Origin: HGM05232 sp036661515
GTDB lineage: Bacteria > Bacteroidota > Bacteroidia > Bacteroidales > Muribaculaceae
Length of the DNA stretch: 12,078 nt
Reading direction: 5' to 3'
Assembly (NCBI GenBank): GCA_036661515.1
Contig: JAVWYO010000061.1
Coordinates: 1 to 12,078 of the forward strand
Below the pieces are notes generated by a model that made no database searches, had not been told where the DNA came from, and was given only the letters and a program-made list of their open reading frames with translations. The position numbers and the translations under genes are program-made. Each line of letters opens with the position of its first letter. Within the stretch, counting starts at the first letter, position 1. This document shows positions 1-8,205 of the stretch, piece after piece.

Positions 1-155
1 TTAAAACATTTTCTGATGCCCAAATATTGGAGATTCAACATAAAATTAATCGAAGGCCACGTAAAAAATTAAACTTTAAGTCTCCTGTCCAATGCTTTTT
101 CAATCTTTCGTTATAATTTCGCACTTGCTACTTGAATCTGCGCGGGAAAAATAGA

Positions 156-187
156 TTTGCTAATTGCCTAAGTTTTATTTAATTTTG
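156..187 (+). promoter_or_regulatory. Bacteroidota-type promoter for the pullulanase gene
   Basis: TTTG at 156-159 is followed after exactly 20 nt by TAATTTTG at 180-187, a full match to the Bacteroidota sigma-ABfr consensus (TTTG, 19-21 nt, TAnnTTTG). Transcription would start near 193-195, leaving a leader of about 90 nt before the ATG at 283. I see no other clear element in bases 1-282, no convincing coding sequence there, and no Shine-Dalgarno site, which is normal for this phylum. Confidence 0.7.
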
Positions 188-282
188 CATAGTACCCATA
201 AAAGACATCTACTCAGCACTGGGTAGCACGATAAGCGACTGATTATTGAAACCTATTTTTTAATTTAAGACTCACTTTATTA

Positions 283-2298
283 ATGAAAGAATTACTGAAA
301 TGCGCTTGCGCTTCAGCGCTAAGCCTATTAATTGTTGGATCTACACCTCAAAACACTATGGCAGGAGAAAATCCCGAAAACTATTTAAGTTATCCCACCT
401 ACAATGGTGGCGATCTCGAACTTACTGTGAATAACTCTGGCACTCATTTCACTTTGTGGTCGCCAGCGGCTCAACAGGCTCGTGTGTCTTTATACGACGC
501 GGGCAAAGGCGGAAAGGCTATTAAGACGATTCCGATGACTAAAGATGCTAATACTGGGACTTGGAGAGCGTCGGTGCCTGAAAAATTATTTGGCAAATTT
601 TATACCTTTCAAATCATGCACAAAGGGGCGTGGCTTGACGAAACGCCGGGTGTGTGGGCAAAAGCCGTTGGAGTAAATGGAAATCGCGCTGCAATAATTG
701 ATTTTGCACTAACAAATCCATCTAATTGGAATGACGACAAAGGTCCCGTTATCAAAAATATAAACGATGCTGTGTTATATGAAATGCACCACCGCGACTT
801 CTCGATGCACCCAAATTCGGGTATTGTTAATAAAGGGAAGTTTATAGCTATGCTCGAAAACGGTACGCTTTCGGCTAATGGTGAGAAAACGGGTATCGAT
901 CACCTGAAAGAACTGGGTGTGACACACGTTCACATTCTTCCTTCCTATGACTATAATAGCGTTGATGAAACACAATTGCCATCAAACAAATACAATTGGG
1001 GATATGACCCTGTAAACTATAATGCTCCCGAAGGTTCATATTCAACTAACCCAAATGACCCTGCAACTCGCATCAAGGAGATGAAAGAGATGATTCAAGC
1101 ACTCCACAATGCTGGTATTGGTGTCGTTATGGATGTTGTATATAACCACACTGCCCAAAATGATGGCTCAAATTTCTCTCTCACCGCTCCAGGTTACTAT
1201 TATCGCCAACGTGCCGATGGTACATATTCCGATGCTTCGGCTTGCGGAAATGAGACAGCTTCCGACAGACAACAAATGCGTGACTACATCGTTAATTCTG
1301 TGAAATATTGGGTTAATGAATATCATATTGATGGATTCCGTTTCGATTTAATGGCTATTCACGACACCGAAACAATGACACAAGTTGCAAAGGAATTAAA
1401 AAAGATAAATCCAAGTGTTTTTGTTTATGGCGAGGGCTGGACTGCAGGAGATTCTCCATTGCCTGTTGAGAAACGTGCGTTGAAAGAAAATGTCGCAAAA
1501 ATGGAGGGTATAGCTGTATTTAGCGATGACATTCGTGATGCTATCAAAGGCCATTATTCAAGCGAAAAAGATTGTGGGTTTGCAAGTGGCAAGCCGGGAT
1601 TAGAAGAAACCGTTAAGATTGGCATTGTTGGTGCTACTGCTCATCATCAGGTAAATTACGCAAAGGGTAATAATTCAAAATTTGCTTATGCCTCATCGCC
1701 ATCGCAAATAATAAATTATGTTTCATGTCACGACGACATGACTCTTACCGATAAGCTAAAAGTGTCAATGCCCGATGCCTCAAAGGAACATCGTATAAAG
1801 GTGGCAAAACTCGCTCAGACCATCGTTTTTACCTCACAAGGCACACCATTTATGTTTGCTGGTGAAGAAGTTTTTCGCGATAAGAAAGGCGTTCACAATT
1901 CATATCAATCACCCGATTCTATCAATGCAATCGATTGGAACCAAAAGAAAGAATATCGCGAACTTTTTGACTATTATAAAAACCTAATTGCTCTACGAAA
2001 ATCGCATCCTGCATTTCGTATGACATCGGCACAAGATGTGGCAAAGCACATAGTCTTTGACAAAGTTTCGACACCTAATCTTATTTCATATTCTATTAAG
2101 GACAACGCAAATGGCGACAAATGGAATGAAATAAAACTAATATTTAATGGCTCTGATAAAGCTCAGCAAGTAAAAGTAGCAAAAGCTAATTGGATAATAG
2201 TAGCGCAAGATGGTAAAATTAATGAAGCTGGATTAGGTACTTCACAAGGAGGCAAAATAACAATTGCCCCAAGTTCAGCCTTAATTCTCGCCAAGTAA
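283..2298 (+). CDS. pulA: Exported type I pullulanase (GH13 with CBM48-like domain)
   Basis: Predicted to hydrolyse alpha-1,6 branch linkages of pullulan, glycogen or starch dextrins. Residues 1-27 form a Sec signal peptide (probable cleavage after TMA, residues 25-27). There is no lipobox, so a periplasmic or secreted enzyme is more likely than a surface lipoprotein. Residues ~40-130 resemble a CBM48 beta-sandwich. The GH13 barrel starts near DAVLYEMHHRDFS (162-174). The type I pullulanase signature YNWGYDP is at 237-243. GH13 region I is DVVYNHT (284-290), region II GFRFDL with nucleophile D355, region III YGEGW with acid/base E384, and region IV SCHDD with H483 and stabiliser D484. All catalytic residues are intact. 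Residues ~595-671 form the usual C-terminal beta domain. The length of 671 aa is normal for the family. Region IV reads HDD rather than the HDN of many pullulanases, probably lineage variation. No SusC/SusD pair or regulator lies beside it, so it appears to be a stand-alone transcription unit. Confidence 0.92.
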   Translation: MKELLKCACASALSLLIVGSTPQNTMAGENPENYLSYPTYNGGDLELTVNNSGTHFTLWSPAAQQARVSLYDAGKGGKAIKTIPMTKDANTGTWRASVPEKLFGKFYTFQIMHKGAWLDETPGVWAKAVGVNGNRAAIIDFALTNPSNWNDDKGPVIKNINDAVLYEMHHRDFSMHPNSGIVNKGKFIAMLENGTLSANGEKTGIDHLKELGVTHVHILPSYDYNSVDETQLPSNKYNWGYDPVNYNAPEGSYSTNPNDPATRIKEMKEMIQALHNAGIGVVMDVVYNHTAQNDGSNFSLTAPGYYYRQRADGTYSDASACGNETASDRQQMRDYIVNSVKYWVNEYHIDGFRFDLMAIHDTETMTQVAKELKKINPSVFVYGEGWTAGDSPLPVEKRALKENVAKMEGIAVFSDDIRDAIKGHYSSEKDCGFASGKPGLEETVKIGIVGATAHHQVNYAKGNNSKFAYASSPSQIINYVSCHDDMTLTDKLKVSMPDASKEHRIKVAKLAQTIVFTSQGTPFMFAGEEVFRDKKGVHNSYQSPDSINAIDWNQKKEYRELFDYYKNLIALRKSHPAFRMTSAQDVAKHIVFDKVSTPNLISYSIKDNANGDKWNEIKLIFNGSDKAQQVKVAKANWIIVAQDGKINEAGLGTSQGGKITIAPSSALILAK

Positions 2299-2316
2299 GC
2301 ACACCACACTCTCCTA

Positions 2317-2362
2317 AAAATAAATAGAGACTGCCATTTGCATGGCAGTCTCTATTTATTTT
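2317..2362. terminator. Bidirectional intrinsic terminator, 21-bp perfect stem
   Basis: The left arm at 2317-2337 and right arm at 2342-2362 are perfect reverse complements around a 4-nt loop (TTGC). The stem has a GC-rich apex (CTGCCAT/ATGGCAG) and A/T-rich ends, so it gives a U-rich 3' end on both strands. It lies between two convergent genes (stops at 2298 on plus and 2380 on minus) and should terminate both. Confidence 0.9.
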
Positions 2363-2379
2363 GAAAGTATGTTACAATA

Positions 2380-3885
2380 TTATTTTACAATAACTTTAGC
2401 AACTTTATTAGCAACCTTAACGATATAGAAACCGCCAGCTACTTCAATTGTATTTTCACCAGCAACAATAGCTTTTTGAGCTACTACTTTACCTGCTGCA
2501 TCTATAACCAATACCTCTGATGCTTTTTCTGCATTGATATTGATAGCTCCGTTAACTGCAACAATCGATGTTGAACCTGTTTCTATATCATCAACACCTA
2601 ATGAAGATGCTATAAATTCAACTGGGAATATTTGAGCAGCTCCGTTATAAGCATTAGTAATAGCGAAAATGTCATATGTTGTTGCGTCAGTTGGGATTAC
2701 TGAGCTTGTGAAGCGTGAGTATGCGTCAATAGTTCCAGCAGCATCAGTTACTGTGAAATTCTTTGCCTTTTTAGGATCATCTGGGAAAGTTCTTGCAATT
2801 GTAGCATTCTTTATAATGATATAGCTGTTAACTTCTACTGTTTTAGCTTCAGCACTTGTAACTACTTTAGCAACTACTGAAGTACCTTTAGTTGCAGTGC
2901 CAAAAGATTCTACGACTGGAACCATTTGTTTCACGCCACCATATTCTCCTACTGTGCCAGTAATTCCACTAAGTACGTCGCCATTAGTGTAAGCTGCAGT
3001 CCCTAAATCTCCGTAAACTTGAAGTGAACCAGAAGCATCATTCATAAATAAATATCTCCCATCTTGGAAAATAGCAGTAACAGCACCTGTTATTTTGGCA
3101 ATATCTCCTTTAGGAAGTGCATTGAATGCTGCTATATTTGCAACTTCTGGAAGAGGTAATATTGTATATATTGTTTCTATTGTTCCACTATCAGTAAGAC
3201 CTTTTTTTGATGCTTGAGCCATAATTGTTGTAGTTTTTGAAACAACGATAGGCGCGGTATAAGCAATAGGATCTCCACCATCTAATGTGTATTTAATATC
3301 TGCACCTTCTGTTGCGCAAGACATCGAAACTGTTTGTGGCTCGTAATATGTTCCACCCTTTGGGGTTAATACTGGAATTGCAACAGTTGTTATTGCACCA
3401 CCTACGGTTGTTACAGTAATAGTATTTATATTCAAAGTAGCAGTTACTGTAATACCTACTGTTGCAGCCATACCGTCCCAAGAACCGGCTTTAGTTCCGG
3501 GTGTATATACACCTGAATCAAATGTCATACCAGTGACAACTTTATTTCCTGCAAATTCTATTTTAGTTATATTTTCTCCATTAGTTGTAGAAAAAGTTAA
3601 CGAGCCACCGTTATATGCACGAAAATCGATATTAGAAGTCCCATTCCAGAATCTTGCAGAGTTACTATTTAGGGCACCATCTATATTAGTAACTGTAATT
3701 TTAATATTTCCAGCAACTATTCCCTTAGCAACATCAATAAGTGTAAATTGCGCGTCACCTTTAGTACCAGTTGGAGCTACATATCCAAGAGATGTTGGAT
3801 CTTGGCAATTTAGCGTCGTGGTTGTAGCCGATGCAGCGCTTATGCCTGCAACGACCATCATAATTGAAAGTAAAATTTTTTTCAT
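2380..3885 (-). CDS. Secreted multidomain OB-fold protein with T9SS type A-like sorting tail
   Basis: A 501-aa exported protein without recognisable catalytic residues. Residues 1-20 are a Sec signal peptide (cleavage near ASA/TTT). Residues ~22-165 form a beta-rich domain with a pattern recurrent in secreted Bacteroidales proteins (SARFW, then FRAYNGGSLTFS, ITKIEF, SWDG, and a closing INTITVTTVGG). Residues ~171-243 resemble the chitobiase/hexosaminidase C-terminal domain (PVLTPKGGTYYEPQTV, then ADIKYTLDGGDP and TTTIMAQASKKG). Residues ~247-425 hold an OB-fold-like region (GDIAKITGAVTAIFQDGRYL, then MNDASGSLQVYGD), related in style to the OB domains of the lipoprotein at 8206. Residues ~440-501 match a T9SS type A sorting domain: VLVIDAAGKVV, then GGFYIVKVANKVAKVIVK. 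It lies downstream of, and in the same direction as, the EEP gene after a 162-nt gap, but has its own promoter match. Likely a binding or accessory protein outside the cell; ligand unknown. Confidence 0.75.
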   Translation of the reverse strand: MKKILLSIMMVVAGISAASATTTTLNCQDPTSLGYVAPTGTKGDAQFTLIDVAKGIVAGNIKITVTNIDGALNSNSARFWNGTSNIDFRAYNGGSLTFSTTNGENITKIEFAGNKVVTGMTFDSGVYTPGTKAGSWDGMAATVGITVTATLNINTITVTTVGGAITTVAIPVLTPKGGTYYEPQTVSMSCATEGADIKYTLDGGDPIAYTAPIVVSKTTTIMAQASKKGLTDSGTIETIYTILPLPEVANIAAFNALPKGDIAKITGAVTAIFQDGRYLFMNDASGSLQVYGDLGTAAYTNGDVLSGITGTVGEYGGVKQMVPVVESFGTATKGTSVVAKVVTSAEAKTVEVNSYIIIKNATIARTFPDDPKKAKNFTVTDAAGTIDAYSRFTSSVIPTDATTYDIFAITNAYNGAAQIFPVEFIASSLGVDDIETGSTSIVAVNGAININAEKASEVLVIDAAGKVVAQKAIVAGENTIEVAGGFYIVKVANKVAKVIVK

Positions 3886-3913
3886 AAAAATTTAATTTAG
3901 TGTTATATGTGAA

Positions 3914-3944
3914 CAAATATATACATTACTTTAGTATAAATAAA
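3914..3944 (-). promoter_or_regulatory. Promoter for the secreted OB-fold protein
   Basis: On the minus strand TATATTTG (complement of 3914-3921) is a perfect -7 element. A TTTA (complement of 3941-3944) lies 19 nt upstream as a one-mismatch -33 element. Transcription would begin near 3907, about 20 nt before the ATG at 3885. The -7 match is strong, the -33 weaker. Confidence 0.55.
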
Positions 3945-3956
3945 GTATTAAGTCTA

Positions 3957-4028
3957 TTATACCCAGTCGTTTTTTGTCATTAGTCTACGATAGTTCGTAT
4001 CATATAAGGACTTAACGACTGTGTATAA
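3957..4028. repeat. 15-bp inverted repeat around a 42-nt spacer with an inner hairpin
   Basis: TTATACCCAGTCGTT (3957-3971) and AACGACTGTGTATAA (4014-4028) are reverse complements with one mismatch. Inside, TACGA (3986-3990) and TCGTA (3995-3999) form a second small hairpin. The element sits between the EEP stop (4048) and the promoter of the next gene (3914-3944), both on the minus strand. It may cap the EEP transcript, but no clean U-tract follows either arm, so it is not a standard intrinsic terminator. Function not assigned. Confidence 0.6.
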
Positions 4029-4047
4029 AGATAGTTAAATAATGCTT

Positions 4048-5097
4048 TTATTTTTTCTCAGGAACTTCGCGAACAAGGAATATCTCCGTTGGAAAGTGGT
4101 CGCTATATCCATTTGTGAATGCACCTCCCACGAATGTACGTAGTGGATATCCTTTGCGATCTCCCTCTTGTGTCTTTAAAAAATCCTTATTAAGAATTTC
4201 GCATTTCCAATATTTTAAAGAATTGGGCTTATCATTTAATAGATTCGATGAAACAATGATTTGGTCAAATAGGTTCCATTGTCCTCTATATGCAAGCGTG
4301 CCTATGCCCTTGTCAAGCATTGCCCACCATGGGTTGTAAAATCCTCCTGCTACTGTCGCATCTTTCTTATCTCTTACTGCTCCTATTTCTTTGGCAACGC
4401 TCTTATCCATTGGGTCATCATTTAAGTCACCCATTATTATTACACCTTGATTTGGATCTACCGCAAGAACCGAGTCGGCAAGATGCTTGCTTAGGCGTGC
4501 GGCTGCTTCTCGTAAGAAGCTCGATTGCTCTTGCCCACCAAGTCGTGAAGGCCAGTGATTAACTATTATGCTCACTTTATCTCCACCAAGCATTCCTGTA
4601 ACACACATTTGGTCGCGTGTCCTAAATCCTGGCTTCCCTTCTACGGAGAGAGTAGTATTTGTTACATTTAGTACCCTAAACATGCGTGGATTATAAAGCA
4701 ACCCTACATCAATTCCGCGTCGGTCGGGCGAATTATGATGCACCACTTGAAGATGCCATTTCCTTATTGACTCTTCTTTAACAAGGTCATCAAGCACCGA
4801 ACGATTTTCGATCTCTGATACTCCTATTATTGCAGGCCCCATAGGTGTGGTTGAAGTTGTCATTTGGCTTATTGCATAAGACATGTTTTTCAACTTAGAG
4901 TGATATTTCTCACTGTTCCACTGTCGTGGACCCTCAGGAGAAAATTCAAGGTCATACTTACCATTATTATTTATGGTATCAAATAAGTTTTCCAAGTTAT
5001 AGAATGCAACACCATATACTTGATACTGCTTTCCCTGTGAAATGCCTGCAAAACTCGCTAAAAATGCGATGGCGACTATTAAAAGGATCTTCTTCAT
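4048..5097 (-). CDS. Exported endonuclease/exonuclease/phosphatase (EEP) family hydrolase
   Basis: A 349-aa member of the Mg2+-dependent EEP superfamily (DNase I/exonuclease III/inositol-phosphatase fold). Residues 1-20 are a signal peptide without a lipobox, so the enzyme acts in the periplasm or outside. The family motifs appear in order: FYNLENLFD (32-40, metal-site N34), SEIEN (94-98, metal-binding glutamate), DRRGIDVGLLY (125-135), NHWPSR (180-185, H181), GDLNDDP (223-229, catalytic D and N), DQIIVSS (278-284) and SDHFP (332-336, catalytic D and H). The full set suggests an active phosphodiesterase, nuclease or phosphatase; the substrate cannot be read from sequence. The length is usual for stand-alone secreted members, without added OB or lamin-tail domains. 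It is divergent from the TonB receptor/lipoprotein operon at 5424 and codirectional with the OB-fold gene downstream, which supports a joint role in scavenging a phosphate-containing substrate. Confidence 0.88.
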   Translation of the reverse strand: MKKILLIVAIAFLASFAGISQGKQYQVYGVAFYNLENLFDTINNNGKYDLEFSPEGPRQWNSEKYHSKLKNMSYAISQMTTSTTPMGPAIIGVSEIENRSVLDDLVKEESIRKWHLQVVHHNSPDRRGIDVGLLYNPRMFRVLNVTNTTLSVEGKPGFRTRDQMCVTGMLGGDKVSIIVNHWPSRLGGQEQSSFLREAAARLSKHLADSVLAVDPNQGVIIMGDLNDDPMDKSVAKEIGAVRDKKDATVAGGFYNPWWAMLDKGIGTLAYRGQWNLFDQIIVSSNLLNDKPNSLKYWKCEILNKDFLKTQEGDRKGYPLRTFVGGAFTNGYSDHFPTEIFLVREVPEKK

Positions 5098-5298
5098 GTA
5101 AATTACTGTTTTTTTAGAACCTCAAAAATATACTTTTTTTTGATAATACATATAACAATTCCGTAAATATTGACATTTTGAACCATTTATTCTTCAAATA
5201 TCAATGTTTTAATGCTATATAACATATTAAAACACTTTTGTCATATAGCTGTAATAGCATTTTGATTATTTTGCAAAGATTTTTAACGACATTATAGC

Positions 5299-5326
5299 TT
5301 GCTCTTAGATTTATTTCATATATTTG
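5299..5326 (+). promoter_or_regulatory. Candidate promoter for the receptor/lipoprotein operon
   Basis: TATATTTG at 5319-5326 is a perfect Bacteroidota -7 element. The best upstream partner is TTG at 5299-5301 with only a 17-nt spacer, shorter than the usual 19-21. The start would be near 5332, giving a leader of ~90 nt. Confidence 0.45.
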
Positions 5327-5327
5327 G

Positions 5328-5357
5328 AGCCCCTTTGAAAGAATAAAGGCTTTTTTT
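5328..5357 (+). terminator. Terminator-like hairpin in the receptor leader
   Basis: AGCCCCTTT (5328-5336) can pair with AAAGGCT (5345-5351) with two bulged C residues and an 8-nt loop, followed directly by a run of T (5351-5357). It is oriented to stop plus-strand transcription ahead of the receptor gene. If the operon is transcribed from a promoter upstream of this point it could act as an attenuator. If transcription starts at ~5332 the left arm would be mostly outside the transcript and the hairpin would be incidental. Confidence 0.35.
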
Positions 5358-5423
5358 AACAACATGTATTTAATTTAACTTAAATAATTTAAGAATTTTT
5401 CAATTAATATCAACCTAATTTTT

Positions 5424-8171
5424 ATGAGACTCAAACTGTTTTTGCTTCTAATGCCACTCTTTTGTTTCCCTTTGTTTGCACAAAACACTGGTATTCGTGG
5501 CGTAGTAGTTGATGCGGAAAGTGGACTACCTGTTTCGGGAGCAAGCATTATTTTGGAGAACCAAAATATACTTGTTGTAACCGGACCTGCAGGAGACTTC
5601 CTCATCTCAAATGCCGTGCAGGGTACCGACCAAATGTCTATCGTATCCTACGGCTATCAAGATTGGGCTAAAGAGGTAAACTTTACCACAAAAGTCATCG
5701 ATGACTTGGGTAAAATACAACTTAAGGCCGAAGCTTTTTCTTCTTCTACGGGTTATCAAGATGAGATGCTCGTCAACGAATCACAACTTGAAGATGAAGA
5801 GGGTAACAGCCAAGCGGTGGGCGCTTTGACTGGCGCTTCTGATAATGTGTATTATCAAGCTGCAAGTTATGATTTCAACACCATGAGATTTCGCCTTCGT
5901 GGTTACGACAGCGAATATTCCGAAACATTTATCAATGGTGTGAACTTTAACGACCCTATTAGAGGGCGTTTTAACTACTCGATGATGGGTGGTATGAACC
6001 AAGTTTTCAAGAACAAAAACATTAATATTGGACTTGACCCTACAAATTTCTCTTTTGGCGAAATTGGTGGAGCTACTAATATTAATACTTATGCACAAGA
6101 CTATGCTCCAGGATTTAGAGGTAGCGTTGCATACACTAATTCTAATTACTACCTACGTGGAATGGCTAGTTACTCTTCGGGGCTTGACAGTAATGGCTGG
6201 GCTTTTACAGCTTCAGCTATCGTACGTTATTCCGATAAAGGCGAAGCTCCTGGTACATTCTATCACTCTGCTGGATATTTCTTCTCTTTACAAAAAGTAT
6301 TTAATCCACAACATAGCATATCTTTTAATACATTCGGAGCCCCTACTCAACGGGCAAGCACTTCGGCTACTTATCAAGAAGCCTATAACCTTGCTGGCAA
6401 CAACCTTTATAACCCTAACTGGGGCTATCAAGACGGTAAAGCTCGTAGCGCTAAGATTGTTGAAACATTTGACCCTACGGCTATCATCAACTGGATATGG
6501 AAACCTAAGATGGGTACAACTCTAAACACTGGTTTTGGATTCCGTTCTTCTAATTATTCTTCTTCAGCTCTAAATTGGTACAATTCGGCCGATCCTCGTC
6601 CTGATTATTATCGTTATTTGCCTTCTTATTATCAGGCAGATTCTCAAGCATTTGACCTTTACACAAACTTGTGGAAAAACGATGAGTCTTTCCGTCAAAT
6701 TAAATGGGATCAATTATATCAAACTAACTATTTGAATAACCTACAAAACCAAACAAGTAGCGTAAAGAAGGGGTCTACATATATACTCGAACGTCGTCAC
6801 AGCAATCAATTGAATTTCCAATTCAACTCTACTCTTAATCATAGAATAAACGATTTTATGACTCTTCAAGCAGGTATAGGCGCTAATTACACAAAGGCTA
6901 CCTATTATAAGACTATCAAAGACCTTCTTGGTGGTGAATATTGGATTGATATCGACCAATTTTCGGAACGCGATTTCCCAGATAACAAGCAAATGCTTCA
7001 AAACGACTTAAGAAATCCTAATCGTCACGTTACTAATGGTGACAAATTTGGTTATAACTACGACATTCACTCTATATCGGCTAATGCTTGGATTCAAAAT
7101 ATGATTAATCTTCCTAAATGGGACATTAATTATGGCTTGAAAATATCATACTCTACATATCAACGCGATGGTAAGATGCAAAACGGGCGTGCTCCCGAAA
7201 ACTCTTATGGAAAAGGGGTTCGTCACTCATTCGATAATGGCGCTATAAAAGCTGGTGCTACTTATAAAATTGACGGACGAAACAATATCGTTTTTCATGG
7301 CTCTTATGAAACTCGCGCTCCTCTTGCCGATTATGCTTACGTTTCTCCTCGTATTAAAGATGACGCTATCGCTAATCTTAATGACGAACGAATACTTTCG
7401 GGCGACATTGGCTATATCTTCAATTATCGCCGTTTTAAAGGTAGCATTACTGGGTTCTGGACTAATATGTATAACGGCACTGAGCGTTACTCATTCTATG
7501 ACGACCAATATTCTACTTTTATGAACTACGTTATGACTAACGTTAGCAAAACATATAAAGGGGTTGAAGTAGGTCTTGCTTATAAAATAACTTCAAGCAT
7601 CACGGCAACTGCTGCTGGTACTTTCTCACGTTATCAATATAAAAACCGCCCTACGGGTACTCGTAGCTACGAAAACGGTATGCGCGCAGATACAACTCAG
7701 ACGGTGTATCTAAAGAATTTCTATGTCAGCGGTACGCCTCAACAAGCCTATAACGTTGGTATCGATTGGGCAGCTCCTAATATGTGGTTCTTCAATATTA
7801 ACGCTTCATGGATGGGAGATTCTTATATCGACCTTTCTCCTGTGCGACATGAAGAGATGCCTAACCTTTGGAAAATTTGTGACTCTGAACAAGAATTAAT
7901 TCAAAAGACCAAAGAAATTACCACTCAAGAAAGATTAAACGACGCTTTTGTCCTTAACGCAAGTATTGGTAAACTCATTTACTTAAATCGTAAAACATCT
8001 TTAAACCTAAATGTAAATGTTGATAATATTCTAAATAATCGCAAGATTCAGACGGGTGGATATCAACAAGGACGTTTTGACTATACTAATTTCAACGCAT
8101 CAAAATATCCTAACAAATACTACTATGGTCAAGGTATCAAGGTATTTGTAAACGTGGGTATTAGATTCTAA
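5424..8171 (+). CDS. TonB-dependent outer-membrane receptor with carboxypeptidase-regulatory-like N-domain
   Basis: A 915-aa outer-membrane transporter, predicted to bind a ligand outside and import it with energy from TonB/ExbBD. Residues 1-20 are a signal peptide (PLFAQ end). Residues ~22-100 are a carboxypeptidase D regulatory-like beta domain (TGIRGVVVDAESGLPVSGAS, then GDFLIS and IVSYGYQDW). Residues ~140-225 form the plug, with FRLRGYDSEYSETFINGVNF at 156-175 and FGEIGGATNINT near 211-222. The rest is a barrel of alternating aromatic strands ending in phenylalanine (VFVNVGIRF). It is shorter than SusC proteins (~1000 aa) and no SusD follows, so it is not a canonical SusC/RagA receptor. 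The lipoprotein gene follows after 34 nt without a terminator, so the two should form an operon. Start chosen because it gives an intact signal peptide. The ligand is unknown; the neighbouring EEP enzyme hints at a phosphate-bearing or nucleic-acid substrate. Confidence 0.9.
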   Translation: MRLKLFLLLMPLFCFPLFAQNTGIRGVVVDAESGLPVSGASIILENQNILVVTGPAGDFLISNAVQGTDQMSIVSYGYQDWAKEVNFTTKVIDDLGKIQLKAEAFSSSTGYQDEMLVNESQLEDEEGNSQAVGALTGASDNVYYQAASYDFNTMRFRLRGYDSEYSETFINGVNFNDPIRGRFNYSMMGGMNQVFKNKNINIGLDPTNFSFGEIGGATNINTYAQDYAPGFRGSVAYTNSNYYLRGMASYSSGLDSNGWAFTASAIVRYSDKGEAPGTFYHSAGYFFSLQKVFNPQHSISFNTFGAPTQRASTSATYQEAYNLAGNNLYNPNWGYQDGKARSAKIVETFDPTAIINWIWKPKMGTTLNTGFGFRSSNYSSSALNWYNSADPRPDYYRYLPSYYQADSQAFDLYTNLWKNDESFRQIKWDQLYQTNYLNNLQNQTSSVKKGSTYILERRHSNQLNFQFNSTLNHRINDFMTLQAGIGANYTKATYYKTIKDLLGGEYWIDIDQFSERDFPDNKQMLQNDLRNPNRHVTNGDKFGYNYDIHSISANAWIQNMINLPKWDINYGLKISYSTYQRDGKMQNGRAPENSYGKGVRHSFDNGAIKAGATYKIDGRNNIVFHGSYETRAPLADYAYVSPRIKDDAIANLNDERILSGDIGYIFNYRRFKGSITGFWTNMYNGTERYSFYDDQYSTFMNYVMTNVSKTYKGVEVGLAYKITSSITATAAGTFSRYQYKNRPTGTRSYENGMRADTTQTVYLKNFYVSGTPQQAYNVGIDWAAPNMWFFNINASWMGDSYIDLSPVRHEEMPNLWKICDSEQELIQKTKEITTQERLNDAFVLNASIGKLIYLNRKTSLNLNVNVDNILNNRKIQTGGYQQGRFDYTNFNASKYPNKYYYGQGIKVFVNVGIRF

Positions 8172-8205
8172 TTAATAAAAACAAATTAAAAACAAACATA
8201 CAGAT

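Larger units (their letters stand above)
5098..5423. promoter_or_regulatory. Divergent 326-bp intergenic regulatory region
   Basis: A strongly AT-rich spacer separates the divergent EEP and TonB-receptor genes. No coding sequence is evident. It holds a candidate minus-strand -7 element, TATTTTTG (complement of 5123-5130), about 25 nt before the EEP start and without a well-spaced -33. It also holds a candidate plus-strand promoter (5299-5326) and a terminator-like hairpin (5328-5357), listed separately. A shared operator for both directions is plausible, but I see no obvious long palindrome. Confidence 0.45.

Noticed and set aside
1..155. The tail of an upstream gene or an RNA gene
   Set aside because: No open frame with coding character and no tRNA-like cloverleaf could be found; the stretch is AT-rich and featureless up to the promoter at 156.
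3533..3895. A 120-codon open frame on the plus strand opposite the OB-fold gene
   Set aside because: It is fully antisense to a well-supported gene with signal peptide and domains, and its translation shows no coherent domain or plausible start context.
3957..4028. An integron attC-like site
   Set aside because: The inward ends of the arms do not fit the RYYYAAC/GTTRRRY arrangement, and there is no integron integrase or cassette structure in the window.
6028..6525. A 165-codon open frame on the plus strand inside the receptor gene
   Set aside because: It lies in another frame of the receptor, its translation is leucine/isoleucine/threonine-rich low complexity, and the receptor frame is clearly the real one.
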